This document shows positions 48,388 to 59,737 of a stretch of 64,000 nt of DNA, piece after piece. This stretch comes from Rhytidiadelphus loreus. Its lineage: Eukaryota > Streptophyta > Bryopsida > Hypnales > Hylocomiaceae. Made by a program: the position numbers and the translations under genes. Below the pieces are notes generated by a model that was given only the letters and a program-made list of their open reading frames with translations, was not told the DNA's origin and ran no database searches. The stretch's first letter is position 1. Each line of letters opens with the position of its first letter. The stretch is from positions 28,277,001 to 28,341,000 of the forward strand of contig OX344765.1 of assembly GCA_947034895.1 (NCBI GenBank), written 5' to 3'.

Positions 48388-50077
48388 TCCCTTTGTCCTA
48401 GAATGATCTTCATGACTAACTTTGAATGGTAGTTCCCCCTCCATCTATGCAATCATCAATGGCAAAAAAAACAAATGAAATAAACAAAGAAATCAATCAA
48501 CATTGTTTGTTCTTATTTTTTGCAATAGCTTCCTTGAGTGTTGCTTAATTGAAGGAGATTAAGTTTTGAGAGGCTGAATAGAAGTCTGTGTACATGGTCT
48601 TGGGCCCATACTAACTACCCACAAAATGACAACTTCACACTCAACAATCACTACAAGAAAACCCCATTTTTAAGACAAGCTAATAAACGTACAGATACGT
48701 TTCTTTTTAACATCCGATATGCCCCATCGATGTCTAAAAAAATCCATCAAGATTGTCAGGACAAAAACATAGTGAAATCTGACAAAATGTGTCTTGTTTT
48801 TAGAGTGACATTACAGTAGACAAGGTAAAAAAAGATGCCAGAAGCGTGCTACGTGGTAGCTACATCACCATCACATAGGTGGGTAGTGCCTTGTGGGATT
48901 TTTTTCACTAGCTAAAATAGCACCTAATGTCATGTTGTCTAAGAAGATTAATAAAAGTTTTGAACAACGTCAACTTAGACATCAAGAACAATTTTGATAT
49001 TGTTTTTAGCAATGTCTTCTTAGATGCCTAAACATTTTTTGAGACGTTTTTTTAAGACATCAACTTTGACGTCCAAACATTTTGCGATATCAATTTTGAC
49101 ATACACCATACATTGTATTTGATATTTATGTCACATAGTTTGAAAAGCCACTTATTATGAGTATATTGACAAGAAAAGACAAGTTATTTATACATGTAGG
49201 GTGATAGGAGGGAAGACAAATCATATGGAACATGTGAATTTTCTAAATTATACAAAATTATTGAAATTGATGTCAGAAGGAAGATCTAGACATCTCAACG
49301 AACATCTTTGTTGATATCACAAAAAACATTTGAACATCTTAGATGATGTCTTAATTGATGTCTAAAAAAAACATTGTTCAAATTTTCAAATGGCATTACA
49401 TTGTGTTGATCATGTGGCATGCCACTTCATCCTTATTGGATGCCATGTCTCTCGAATGCAACATTAGGTGTCATTTTTTATATTTAAAAAAACAACATGT
49501 CACATGGCTACCCTTCCCCTATGTTTTTACATTTGGTTTGGATTTTTTCTCAGTCCATAGTAACTTGCACTAACTTACCTAAAATTAAACCAAAATCCTT
49601 TGTCAACGTAGTAGTTAGAACTATGTTTTCTTGGATGTTGTATAGAAAGCAACTATGTTTTTTTTATGTCTCCTATAACATCATTGCTGTATAAGACATC
49701 AACTTGTTTTGCCGATGACATCCAAATGTTTTTTGGAACATTCAATTCAATTTTGACTACCATGGTTGCCAAACAATCTTTGTGCTCCTATTTGGAAAAA
49801 CATGTTTGTTTGTTGCTAACATCCAAAAAAACGGGGGTTTCATATATTGAATTAAGTGTCCACCAATAATCCTTGAGAATGCCTCTAAAATTCTACTTTT
49901 CAATACTCCAAAATTGCACTTTGAAAAGGGCTCTGAAACTCAAAGTTTCTAAAATACTAGGTAAAACCAAATTCTAAGTACTTACAACAAAAAATGAGTT
50001 TTAAAAATGTTATTAGAAATTTAGTCTTGATCTAGAACATTTTGTCCAACATAAAGATCATTTAGGGACAAAGGGAG
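48388..50077. mobile_element. Stowaway-like element hosting a CACTA element
   Basis: The left end TCCCTTTGTCCTAGAATGAT and right end (reversed) CTCCCTTTGTCCCTAAATGA both continue to atctt.atg. They are flanked by TA (48386-48387 and 50078-50079). Without the nested element it is about 490 bp. The CTCCCTTTGTCC start and TA target point to a Tc1/mariner-type MITE. Confidence 0.6.
48649..49849. mobile_element. CACTA (En/Spm) non-autonomous element 1 (1.2 kb)
   Basis: It begins CACTACAAGAAAACCCC, the textbook CACTA terminus, and ends GGGGGTTTCATATATTG, a diverged mirror of it. It is flanked by the 3-bp duplication AAT (48646-48648 and 49850-49852). Subterminal repeats built on gacatc/gatgtc and caaacatttt are visible. 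There is no transposase. It lies inside the Stowaway-like element. Confidence 0.7.
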
Positions 50078-50079
50078 TA

Positions 50080-51115
50080 CCATATAAGGTAAACTAGCCT
50101 ATAACAAGCAAACCACCTATAATAGACACCTTGGAAATGACCCATTACAATCTTGCATCAATCCATGACAAAAAAAATTCAATAAATGAGATGTGGGCTC
50201 TATTAGGTTGAGTTAGTGACCACAATCAATGTTTTGGGTGATAGTGATGGAATGATTAGTGACTACAATAGGAACTTCTACCTTTTTAGCATGAATTCAT
50301 TACATGAATTGACTTTTTAGACCTTCAAGTTGTGGCCATGTTACGAAATATTGCCACTGCTTTACGTGAGTAAGATGACCATTTTGGAAACACTTTTTGT
50401 TGGTTTTGGAATAATCTAGAGACACTTTGGGGCCAATTAGGCAAAGTACTTTAAAATTTCATAACAAATTTATACTTTGTCAAAAAGAAAATTTCAGTAG
50501 CTTTCTCCATTTCTCACACTTTTCTTTATATGGAATGTAGAAAAATTTCAACAGTGCCAACAAGGCAAACCAATCATTTTGTCTATCATAGGATGGTTCA
50601 CTTTAGTCAAACTTCAAAATCTTTTTTTGTCCACACTCTATTTTGCCACTATATATGAATGCAATTTTTTAATTTCATTTTGTAGAAGTGATATTTCATA
50701 TCTATAAGTGATAAAATCTCAGATTTTTTATAAAGGTTTGAAATTATTGCAAGTTTTTAAGGAAAAAGTAAGAAAATTCACATCAAATACAAATTACAAA
50801 TCATTTCCTACAATGTATGTTATAGTGTAAAATAGCTAGTAAATCTAATCATTTTTTGCAAAGTACCTCGGTAATAGGTCTCATCTTTTTAGGATAAAAT
50901 TTGCTTTCCCATTTTTCAAAAGTTTTGTTTTGTTTACAATAACAAACAGTATGGAAGCTCAAAGTATAGATTTTGGGAAGTAGATATTAATACACAAGCT
51001 CTTTATTTGCTCAATCACATTGATATAATTTTAGGGGAACGATTGCATTTGGAAATCTCATCTTGATGTGTTTCTTTTGTACTTTTTTATGAGGATGGGA
51101 TTCTCTATTAGTCTT
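50080..51115. other. AT-rich intergenic, no gene seen
   Basis: No feature that I can support. Confidence 0.35.
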
Positions 51116-51334
51116 CATTAGAAAAAAAATGGGGCCTCTACAAAGTCATTTGACTATGGACTAGTATGGTAGTCAAAGGTGGCTAAATTGAAAAATTGAA
51201 AAAATTAGAAAAATAATTTTTTAAACATTTAAAATCTAAATCTAACTTGGCTTTTCAAAAAGAAATTATTCACCTATATTTGACTACTATCCAAAGTCAA
51301 ATGACCCTATAGAGGCCCCAAATTTTCTCTAATG
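51116..51334. mobile_element. CATTAG-family MITE, copy 5 (219 bp)
   Basis: The left end CATTAGAAAAAAAATGGGGC and right end (reversed) CATTAGAGAAAATTTGGGGC share about 55 bp of inverted similarity, including GGGGCCTCTA and GTCATTTGACT. This is the shortest and cleanest member of the family here. Confidence 0.7.
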
Positions 51335-52851
51335 TTTACTTATGACCATTTGGTGGACAATTCCAACCACTATGGTAGGACCACCCAAAATCGAACAAAT
51401 TTGTCTCACAATAATATTTTTTAATGAAGCTTGTTTATTCTTTAATATACAAATTGGTGCTAAACTTAGTTGAAGTCCAAAAATGAAAATTTTACTTTAT
51501 ATGCAAAAAATCTTCAAGGTAAAATAAATTTGGTTGATTTTCTAGAATCACACCTACTTATTTCAATGTCTTGTTATTGGATATTGTGCAAGAAACACTT
51601 TCTGATTTTGTTGCATTTTCACAATACTCGTGGATTTTGGAAGGAGTACTTTAAAATTATATTTTTTTATAATTAAAAAATATGGCCAATGTATATTCCT
51701 TTACAAAGATTGTATGTAGGAAGATGAAGTATATACATTTTTTCTAATTAGGAGAACTAAGAAGTGTAGAACCTCAAGAAAATAAGTACTTTTACACTTT
51801 AATTTTTTTTAAATAGTTTTTTTTTAAATTAAAATAAAAATTGGCCATTTATAACAATTTTTTGGAGATGGTCATTCATCAAAGGAACCCTCAAAATGAT
51901 ACTTTATATGTCTCAAAATGCAAGCATAATGAAGCTCACTTCGTAGACTTCCATACAACGTAGAATTAACTATTTTAAAATTCTTCCAAGCAATATTTTC
52001 TAGTCTATTAGATGACCACCTCCTCCAAATTTTAGCTTCAAATTTGTTTTGGGGGGATAGAAACAATATTAAATCCTTCAAAATTGGCAAGTGAGTTATA
52101 AATTGGGGATTATTTTTAGATACTAAAATACTTTTGAAAAATGGATTTTTTTTATAAAAGGTGTATACTAGTCATTAGTATTTTATCCATGATTCTTTTG
52201 GAGCTAGAACACAAAAATTATGGCCAAAAAACAAATCATTAAGTAACATGTGACAAAAATAATACAAGTGTTTTTTGCAATTGTCCATGTACTATTTGTT
52301 ACGTTTTTCTATTTCTAAAATTTTGTACTATGAGTACTACTACTACATTTGAGTACTATTGGCCACTGTGATTGGAACATCACCTCCATCCATTTTCAGC
52401 TAGATTTATTGTTACTTCAATACAAGTATGTTTTTTATGACTGAGGTGGATTTGATTGAAGAAATATCTTTTCAACACCAAGTTGTTGTCAGAGATGTCA
52501 TCCATTTATAACATCAATTTCATTAAAGTAGCAAAATTTTGACACCAAAAATTGACATATACATATGTACATAAAGGTCTAAAATTTAGGACAAGTATGG
52601 ATTTATATTTTCGAGTAAGTGTTCTAAAAGGTGCCAAAGTATTGAAGTTCCAATAATGTAATGAAATTGACGTTCTACCTAGGGAACTTCCTTTAAATAC
52701 TATAAATATTGCTACTACATTTGGGTTTTATTGCATAATAGGGAGTATAATTTTCACAAAAATTGCATCCTTCTACATTCTAATTTTCTTCAATAAGAGG
52801 AATAAATTATAAAAATTGAAAAAAAATTGACCATTGTTAGGAACTTAGCGA
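51335..52851. other. AT-rich intergenic, no gene seen
   Basis: No supported feature. Runs of gtact/agtact words occur near 52330-52360. Confidence 0.35.
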
Positions 52852-54755
52852 CACTATAAGAAATCCACGTTTTTTACTATGTTTTATTGCAAATGCGCAA
52901 TGTCTGATAAAACCTAGGGGAGGACACTCTCACTACATTTAGGGTACCTACGTGCGGCGGTGGAAAAAGTAATTCATGTAATTCACCTTGAATAAACTAT
53001 AATTTCATTCTAAAATTTTGAGCTTTGTTTAACAATGACTAAAGGTTTCTATTGACAAAAAATTCAATTCCAAATAACATAAGATATATTGTCTAGAAAG
53101 GGTTGAAAAATGAACTAAAATGGCATGTTCTCCAACTAAAATATTTATAGAGCTCACATGAAGATGACTATTGCATCAATATTCAACCAAAATAAACTTT
53201 CAATAGAAAGCTATTCTATATAATTTTTTTTTCATTTTTCAAATTTTTTTTCTTATATAATATAGAGGTGTGAAAGTTATTTTCAGCTTTACAGTGTATC
53301 TTTTTTCTTCAAAAATTTATAACTAATTACTATTAGCACAAAAAAATACCAATAATTCAAAACATAAACTTATAAAGTAGTAAAATCTATCCATAATTTT
53401 TTTTTTGAAAAAGAAATTAAATTTTAAGGTGTATTACTTGTTTTACTTTTTCCGCCGCACGTAGTTTGCTAAAACATAGGGAGTGTCCTCCCCGGGGATA
53501 AAACATGAAGATTTCAAAGGACATTTGGACCGAATAGCTAGATTTTTGTTGATGTTGTAGAGAACATTGGCACATTACTATAAATCCAAGTTGATGTTAC
53601 CATTGATGCTCACGTTTCATTTGACATGATTTTTGTAAACGTTGCAGAGAACATTGGCATATTACTGTAAATTCAAGTTGATGTTATCATTGTTGCTCAC
53701 GTTTTAATTGACATGACCAAAGACATGCTAATGTTTTTTGGAACATCCTAAAAACATAGACTATCATGTTAACAAGTAGACCCATTTTGACCATGGATAA
53801 TTTAATAAAAATTACTATGGTCCATGGTAAAATGTTGATCAAATGTGAAAATTTTAGGGGAAGGCCACATGGCATGCTTTGCAAAAAAGGACAATGGATG
53901 GATGTGCACCACGGATGAAAAGACAAGCTCTTTATACAAGTGGGGTGTTAGGAAGATTGACAACCCATATAGGATATGTAAAGCAAGAATTGTGTTCAAT
54001 ATTCAATGTTTGAAACAACATCTACATGTTTGAAACAACGTCTAGGCGTCTGAAATAATGTCATGATGTACAATGGTCAAGTTCCCATATTCTAGTTATC
54101 CCATATCTTTTGTCACACCATAGAGTCATGGACAGACAATGAATATAAATAGGAACTTTCTAGCTTTCATTCTCACTAACTTTTAATGAAGATATTCCTT
54201 CATTTTGCTATAAAAAATTCTCTTGGTAGGATAATGGTAAGTTTTTTTTAATTCTTGGTGAATTGAATAATTTTTCTTCATTTAAATTTTATTTCTTTTT
54301 TGTTGATCTTGCCTTATGGGAGATATGCACCAATTGATGTTTTAAGGAACGTCTAATGTGACATCTCAAAAAACATCAAAATTTTCAAATGATATAAAAG
54401 TGTGTTGACTAGGCATGCCATGTCATCATTATTGGTTATCACGTAACTTTTCCCACCACCACGTCAAGTGCCATGTCATAGACGGGTTGGATGAAAAAAT
54501 CCTACGTGGCTCTCATCACCTACGTGGCGTTGATGTGGCATCCACATGTCACATTTGGGAGAGCTTGAAAGACCATGTTTTTTGTGATGCAAAAAAAACA
54601 AGGTCACATTGCCCATGTTTTTTGAGATTTCAGGATGTTTTTTGCTTGTCTATTATAACAAATTTTAGGTGACATCTATGTTGATCCCTTCCACATCAAA
54701 ATGAACACTGTGTCACGTTTTTTTAGACATAAAAAAACTTTGTTTTCTTATAGTG
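52852..54755. mobile_element. CACTA (En/Spm) non-autonomous element 2 (1.9 kb, hosts a hAT MITE)
   Basis: Both ends read CACTATAAGAAA when oriented inward, followed by a T-rich gttttttta.tgt stretch. The right interior (about 54340-54460) matches element 1 (about 49340-49450), including gacatct/gatgtct words, caaaattttcaaatg and tggcatgcca/aggcatgcca. A clean 3-bp duplication is not seen (cga versus tgg). The hAT-like MITE at 52914-53496 is nested 62 bp inside the left end. It has no transposase. Confidence 0.6.
52914..53496. mobile_element. hAT-like MITE, copy 2 (583 bp)
   Basis: It is flanked by the exact 8-bp duplication GATAAAAC (52906-52913 and 53497-53504). The ends are CTAGGGGAGGACACTC and, reversed, CCCGGGGAGGACACTC. 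Further in, both arms carry CTACGTGCGGCGG and GGAAAAAGTAA. It is colinear with copy 1. Confidence 0.85.
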
Positions 54756-55796
54756 TGGAGATAGTTGGGGAGAAAGGAATGTCACATTTTTACTCTTCCA
54801 TTCATTTGTACATAAAACTATTGTGATTGGAAGTCTTTAGGTACAAGAGTAGGAGACAAATATAGTACTCTGATAAAATGGTGTCTATAGATCAAAGGAT
54901 TAGTCCTTCTAAATATTATACTATTAGCTACTAATTAACTCACCCCAAAAGGTACTAAAAAGTGTTCAACGACCATGAATACTTAATATAGTTGTATAAA
55001 GTGAAAAAATACCTTGCAAACTGCTATTATATTATAAAGGATAATTTGTTATAGTAATCAAAATTTATTACAAATAAAAACGTATTATTTTATTACAAGT
55101 AATAAGATTATTTGTAACTAAAATATTTTATTCAATAGTTATACATTGGACTTATCATTATGGTGTTTACAAAATACACTCTAGGAATACACTTTTCATT
55201 AGCCCTCAACAATGGTGGTCTTTTGGCCATTAATAAGTTTATAATTATCAGTTATAATTCCAAAAGGCCCAAGATTCATTAGATTATTCTCCCCTTTCAG
55301 TGATTTTTTTATATTTTTTATAATAGGGATTATTATATTCATCCCTCCAATATTGGTTTAGACTTTAGACTAATAATATTTTTAGATCAAATAAATAACT
55401 TGAATTAATAATTGAAATTTGGATCCATTTGATCTAAAAAAGTCCAAACTTGCAAAGATTTTTTTTTCTAAAATAGATTAACCTTAGTCTTATACTAAAC
55501 TCAAAAAGACAAAGTTTTGGAACACTAGTATACAAACAATGGATGAAAATATTCAATAGAGCGCTATTCATATTGAAGGGTCAACATTATTTCAACATTA
55601 TTTCCATCTCACAATAAATCACATGCATGCAAGCAAAGTAAAATGCTCAACTCGATGCCAGTCTAAATAGTTCTAAAAAAATACTCAAAAAAATTAAATT
55701 TGTATATGTGGAAGATAATTGAGCAAAAAGTGCAAATTTTTTTATACAAATGAATGCTCACCTTTATGCCACCTATATCCGGGGTTTTACCTATAT
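54756..55796. other. AT-rich intergenic, no gene seen
   Basis: No feature that I can support. Confidence 0.35.
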
Positions 55797-55799
55797 TAA

Positions 55800-56526
55800 G
55801 GAGATTGCAAGAATTAGTGGTTGATTTTGGCATCCTATAGCATGACGGACTTGTCTTTCACTATAATTTTTGATGCATGAACTTGATGAACTTGAAATTT
55901 TTATTGAAGATGTATGTTTTGATAGTTTTCAAATTCCTTATTTAATATTTCTTTTTTAAATTTAATATTTAAAAAGTCTATTTTGCTAATTTGTCATATT
56001 TTGAGGTTTAGAGGGTTTAGTACTATATGAGTCACCAAAATTAATGATCTAAAGAAGAAATTTTTATGGTCTATTCTCATGGTAGGCGGAAATGTTTCTA
56101 TCAAAGAGCGTCTAAAAATATATTATTTTATGTCTTCTACATTTGTGCAAAAAGAGCTCCCTTAATAGCACACTTGTGAACATTGAAGATGGTTTCAAGA
56201 TCATTCTTCTGGTGAAATCTTATCACCATAAAGTTATCACAAATGGATAATTTTTAGTTCTTTTGTAGATCTTTTTTCCTATTATTTACAAATCAAAACA
56301 TCAAAGTATCTATTTTCTTGAGATTCTACACTTTTCTAGTTCTCCTAGTAGTTACTTAAATTTTTTTTTAATACTTTTCCTTGATGAAATACCTTCTTCT
56401 TGAAGGTGTTTACATTGGTCATATTTTTTGTAAACTGTTTTTCTAATTTTATAGTACTCCAAAAAAAAAGCATTAAAATTGCCCACACGCTACAAAATTA
56501 GCCACCAATTCTTGCAATTATCAACC
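55800..56526 (+). mobile_element. PIF/Harbinger-like element, inverted pair, left member (727 bp)
   Basis: It starts GGAGATTGCAAGAATTAGTGG and ends, reversed, GGTTGATAATTGCAAGAATT followed by GGTGG. It is flanked by TAA (55797-55799 and 56527-56529). The interior matches the right member in opposite orientation, for example aacttgaaatttttat.gaagat and gctaatttgtca. It has no ORF of note. Confidence 0.65.
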
Positions 56527-56529
56527 TAA

Positions 56530-57255
56530 GGGTGATTGCAAGAAAGACCGAACAATTTTGGTAGCGTTTGGTCAAAAACTATGTTTTTTTTGCCCAATAC
56601 TAGGAGTACTAGGAGTACTACAAAATGGAGCAATCTTAGCCGTTGATCTAAAAAATCAACGGCCAATAGTACTTTTGAGTACTTTATAATACTGAAACAG
56701 TACTACTTAAAAAAAATGACAGTTTGTCACAGAAAGTAGATAAAATAAAGTATAAATTAATAAAAATTAGAAAATCATGAATAAAAAACAACTAAAAATT
56801 GGCCATTTATAAAGACTTGATAGTGATTACATTTCACCAAAAACTAGAAGTTGAAACCATTATGAAAGTTTGGAGTGCTATACACAAGGGACCCCTATTT
56901 GCATGCATGTTGAGGACAAAGAATTGTGTTTTTTTGAATTCCCTTTGGTGGACACATGCCCATCTAGTGTGGGAATAGGCCACAAAAAGTCAAGTGAACA
57001 TCATGTTTTTTGGATACTTCACAATACTAAAAACCCCTAAACTGCAAAGTGTGACAAATTAGCTAAATTGATATTTAATTATTATATTATTTTTTAATTT
57101 TTTTGAAAAATAAAAAATCTCATGTTTTCTGAGTTAGTAATCTTCCATAAAAATTTCAAGTCCATTGGCTTTAGTTTCTAAAAGTTATGGCCAAAATAAA
57201 CTCCGTCACTTCAATTGTGACGCCTCATAGGACCGGTCTTTCTTGCAATCACCCC
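56530..57255 (-). mobile_element. PIF/Harbinger-like element, inverted pair, right member (726 bp)
   Basis: The ends are GGGTGATTGCAAGAAAGACC and, reversed, GGGGTGATTGCAAGAAAGAC. The left TAA (56527-56529) is shared with the neighbouring copy, and the right TAA is at 57256-57258. It contains gccgttgat...atcaacggc, a short internal inverted repeat at about 56639-56663. Confidence 0.7.
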
Positions 57256-57258
57256 TAA

Positions 57259-59589
57259 GTATAAGGTAATCGCAAATAATTTTGAATCCTTTTGAAAATC
57301 AATTCTCATAGAATCTTGCCCAAAATGTACAATCTCTATTTATAAAAGCCTTCTTAGGGTCACATTTAGATACATCTATTTTTAGCACTTTGAAATTTTG
57401 TAGTTTATTCATTCAATGTCAAAAACATGTCTAAAAAGAGGATCAAGACCCCTCTTTAGCTTTCCAACAACATCCAACAAAAGAAATTAAGCAATTCAAT
57501 AATAGAAAATAGTGTTCAAGTATTTCTATTAGGTGCATGTATTTAAGTGTAGGTAAGTTCCTTTTGAAATACACATTAATAGGAAAATTTGGTGTAGCTG
57601 GGGATGCACTAATAATGATATTTAGTGTAAACCACACTATTTGATTTATAAATGCTATATATGTTTTTAAGCTTATCTTATAATTGATGTATTGAACAAT
57701 TTGAGTTCAATAGTCTAAATCACCAAGGACCAACAAGCAAGCAATTTGGAGTGCACAATTTCAATCATGTTTTGAAACCTCTGCTCTTGATGAATATTTT
57801 TACCAACTATGTTTACATCAATCCCTTCTTAGAGATCCTGTCTTTGAATAGTATAGATGGTTACACTCTTGGTAAAAATGAAAAAATCTTCACCAAAAAT
57901 AAAACTTATAGCATTTTCAAATTAATCAAGGTAGATCAACCTAATTTCATTCGTTGTCCAATTCCATCCCTTACTTTTGGCCCCAATTCCATCCAAAAAA
58001 ACATTCAAATCCGTTCATTTTTTTGACAAAATTAGTGAATTAATGTCTGCAAGGTGTAACGTGTCAATCCCTTATTGGTGAGTAATTAAGGTTGTTATGG
58101 GATGTTTATGGGATGCTTATGACTCCACTCTATGGGTAGTTTTGTAATTCCGAGGAAAACCAGTTTCGAAATTAATAGAAATTACAATTTCCACCAAAAA
58201 ATTATAATTTCACTAGGGTTTGATTCGTGAAACAAGTGCACACCTTTGAAAAATATGTGCCTGTCTTTGAGTTGGTCCCAAAATATTTCGATAGCAAATC
58301 CATCTAGTAAGTTAGGTTGTTTGTTTGTATGTTTCATTTTGTTTTGTTTGCTACAACAAGATCTCCTGGACTGTGTTTCCCTTGGTCATGTTTTTGGTAT
58401 TGTCGGAAAGCTCTCCACGAGGAGGGGTGCACATGTTTTGTTTCGTGTGAGGTTTCTTGACATTTGCATTTACGGTGGGAAAGTTATGGAGTTTTGAGTT
58501 ATTTTTGGTTGTAAAAAATTAAAAAATCAATTACTTTGACTTTGACTGTGGCAAGTGGCAACAGCAGAGGGCACACTATTGTAGTCGATCAGGGTGGTAA
58601 TACGCTAAGTGAGGTTACCCTAATAAATATTATTAGCAGACTTAGCATTAGCAGTGTCGTTGGTGTTGACTGCTGACGTCATCTCCAACAAGTAGCTGAG
58701 TGGCGTCATCAGCCTGAACTCCCAGGCAACCGGGTAACCCCTCCAGCACGTCAGAGTCTTGAGGAGCCTCTCCCGATTGTTTACTCTTTTACGGCAGACC
58801 CCTCCTCCCAGCGTGGGTGCATGATGTGAGGCATGCGATTTACACATCAGTCCACTCATTTTCCGATCCTCGAGGGATGTCAACTGGCGAGCAGCTGCGG
58901 CTAGCTAGCTATGGTGGTGGGCCGGGACCCCGCTCGATCGCTTCAATCTCGATCCATGGATGGCTCCGGAGCAAATGGGACCACGGGGACGGACCAATCA
59001 GAGCTCCCAGCCTTTCTCCGTGCCTTCCTGACGTCCCTCCAAACTGATGGATCCGGAGGGAGACTTGGCTTTACGTTTGCCGACCCAATCTCTTCTCGAA
59101 TTGGGCATGAACTCAGTGTCCGGTGCCTGCCCTGGTAGCGTGCAACCAGGCCTCTTATTCTTCGCCCAAAAGGTGGAACAGCCTGTAGAATGGCAGTCTT
59201 GAATAGGACTTTGAGTGTCACTCGATCGAAGCTCGGTCGGTCTGAGGAGTTCATGAATAAAATATACTAGATTCCGATCTCAGAATAATACCAACTTTAT
59301 ATAGTTTCGGCAACTTACGGGGATCCAAGGGTGGCTAGCGATAGCTTCGAGTTTGCATAGATTTGGATCCATTAGATCTTGAACATACTGGTACGAAAAC
59401 TCTGGTCTGAGCTGGGATCGATCACTAGCCATACGCATTTATATATTTAGCCACTTGCTGCTTCTAGCTCTGACTAGTCTACAACTGAATCAAATCAATG
59501 TACTGTGCTTCCGGCCGGACGACTAGCTCAGTCAGTTCAAAACATGACGTTGGGATCAATTAATGGCCACCGCTTTCTAACGAAATTAT
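57259..59589. other. Intergenic upstream of the CCD gene
   Basis: The AT-rich part to 58500 holds no gene. The GC-richer part 58550-59500 has GATCGATC words and a few short ORFs on both strands (58817-59138 plus, 58620-59254 minus), none recognisable. It is best treated as promoter-proximal DNA. Confidence 0.35.
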
Positions 59590-59597
59590 TATATAAA
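59590..59597 (+). promoter_or_regulatory. Candidate TATA box of the CCD gene
   Basis: TATATAAA, 141 bp upstream of the start codon, with GATC-rich DNA between it and the ATG. The spacing fits a leader of about 110 bases. Confidence 0.5.
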
Positions 59598-59737
59598 TGA
59601 AGCCGATTGCTGCTTGCGGGTGTTTCTAGATCTAGAACTGATGAGCTTGATCTAGATCGATTCCGATCCAGTTGCATTTCGTGTCTCTGTCTCGAGCTAG
59701 ATCGATCTGATCAGAAGAGTCCGAAGATCGATCGATC

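Noticed and set aside
58620..59254. Several 75-103 codon ORFs on both strands upstream of the CCD gene
   Set aside because: They overlap in a GC-richer area where chance ORFs are expected. No motif, splice pattern or family resemblance supports any of them.
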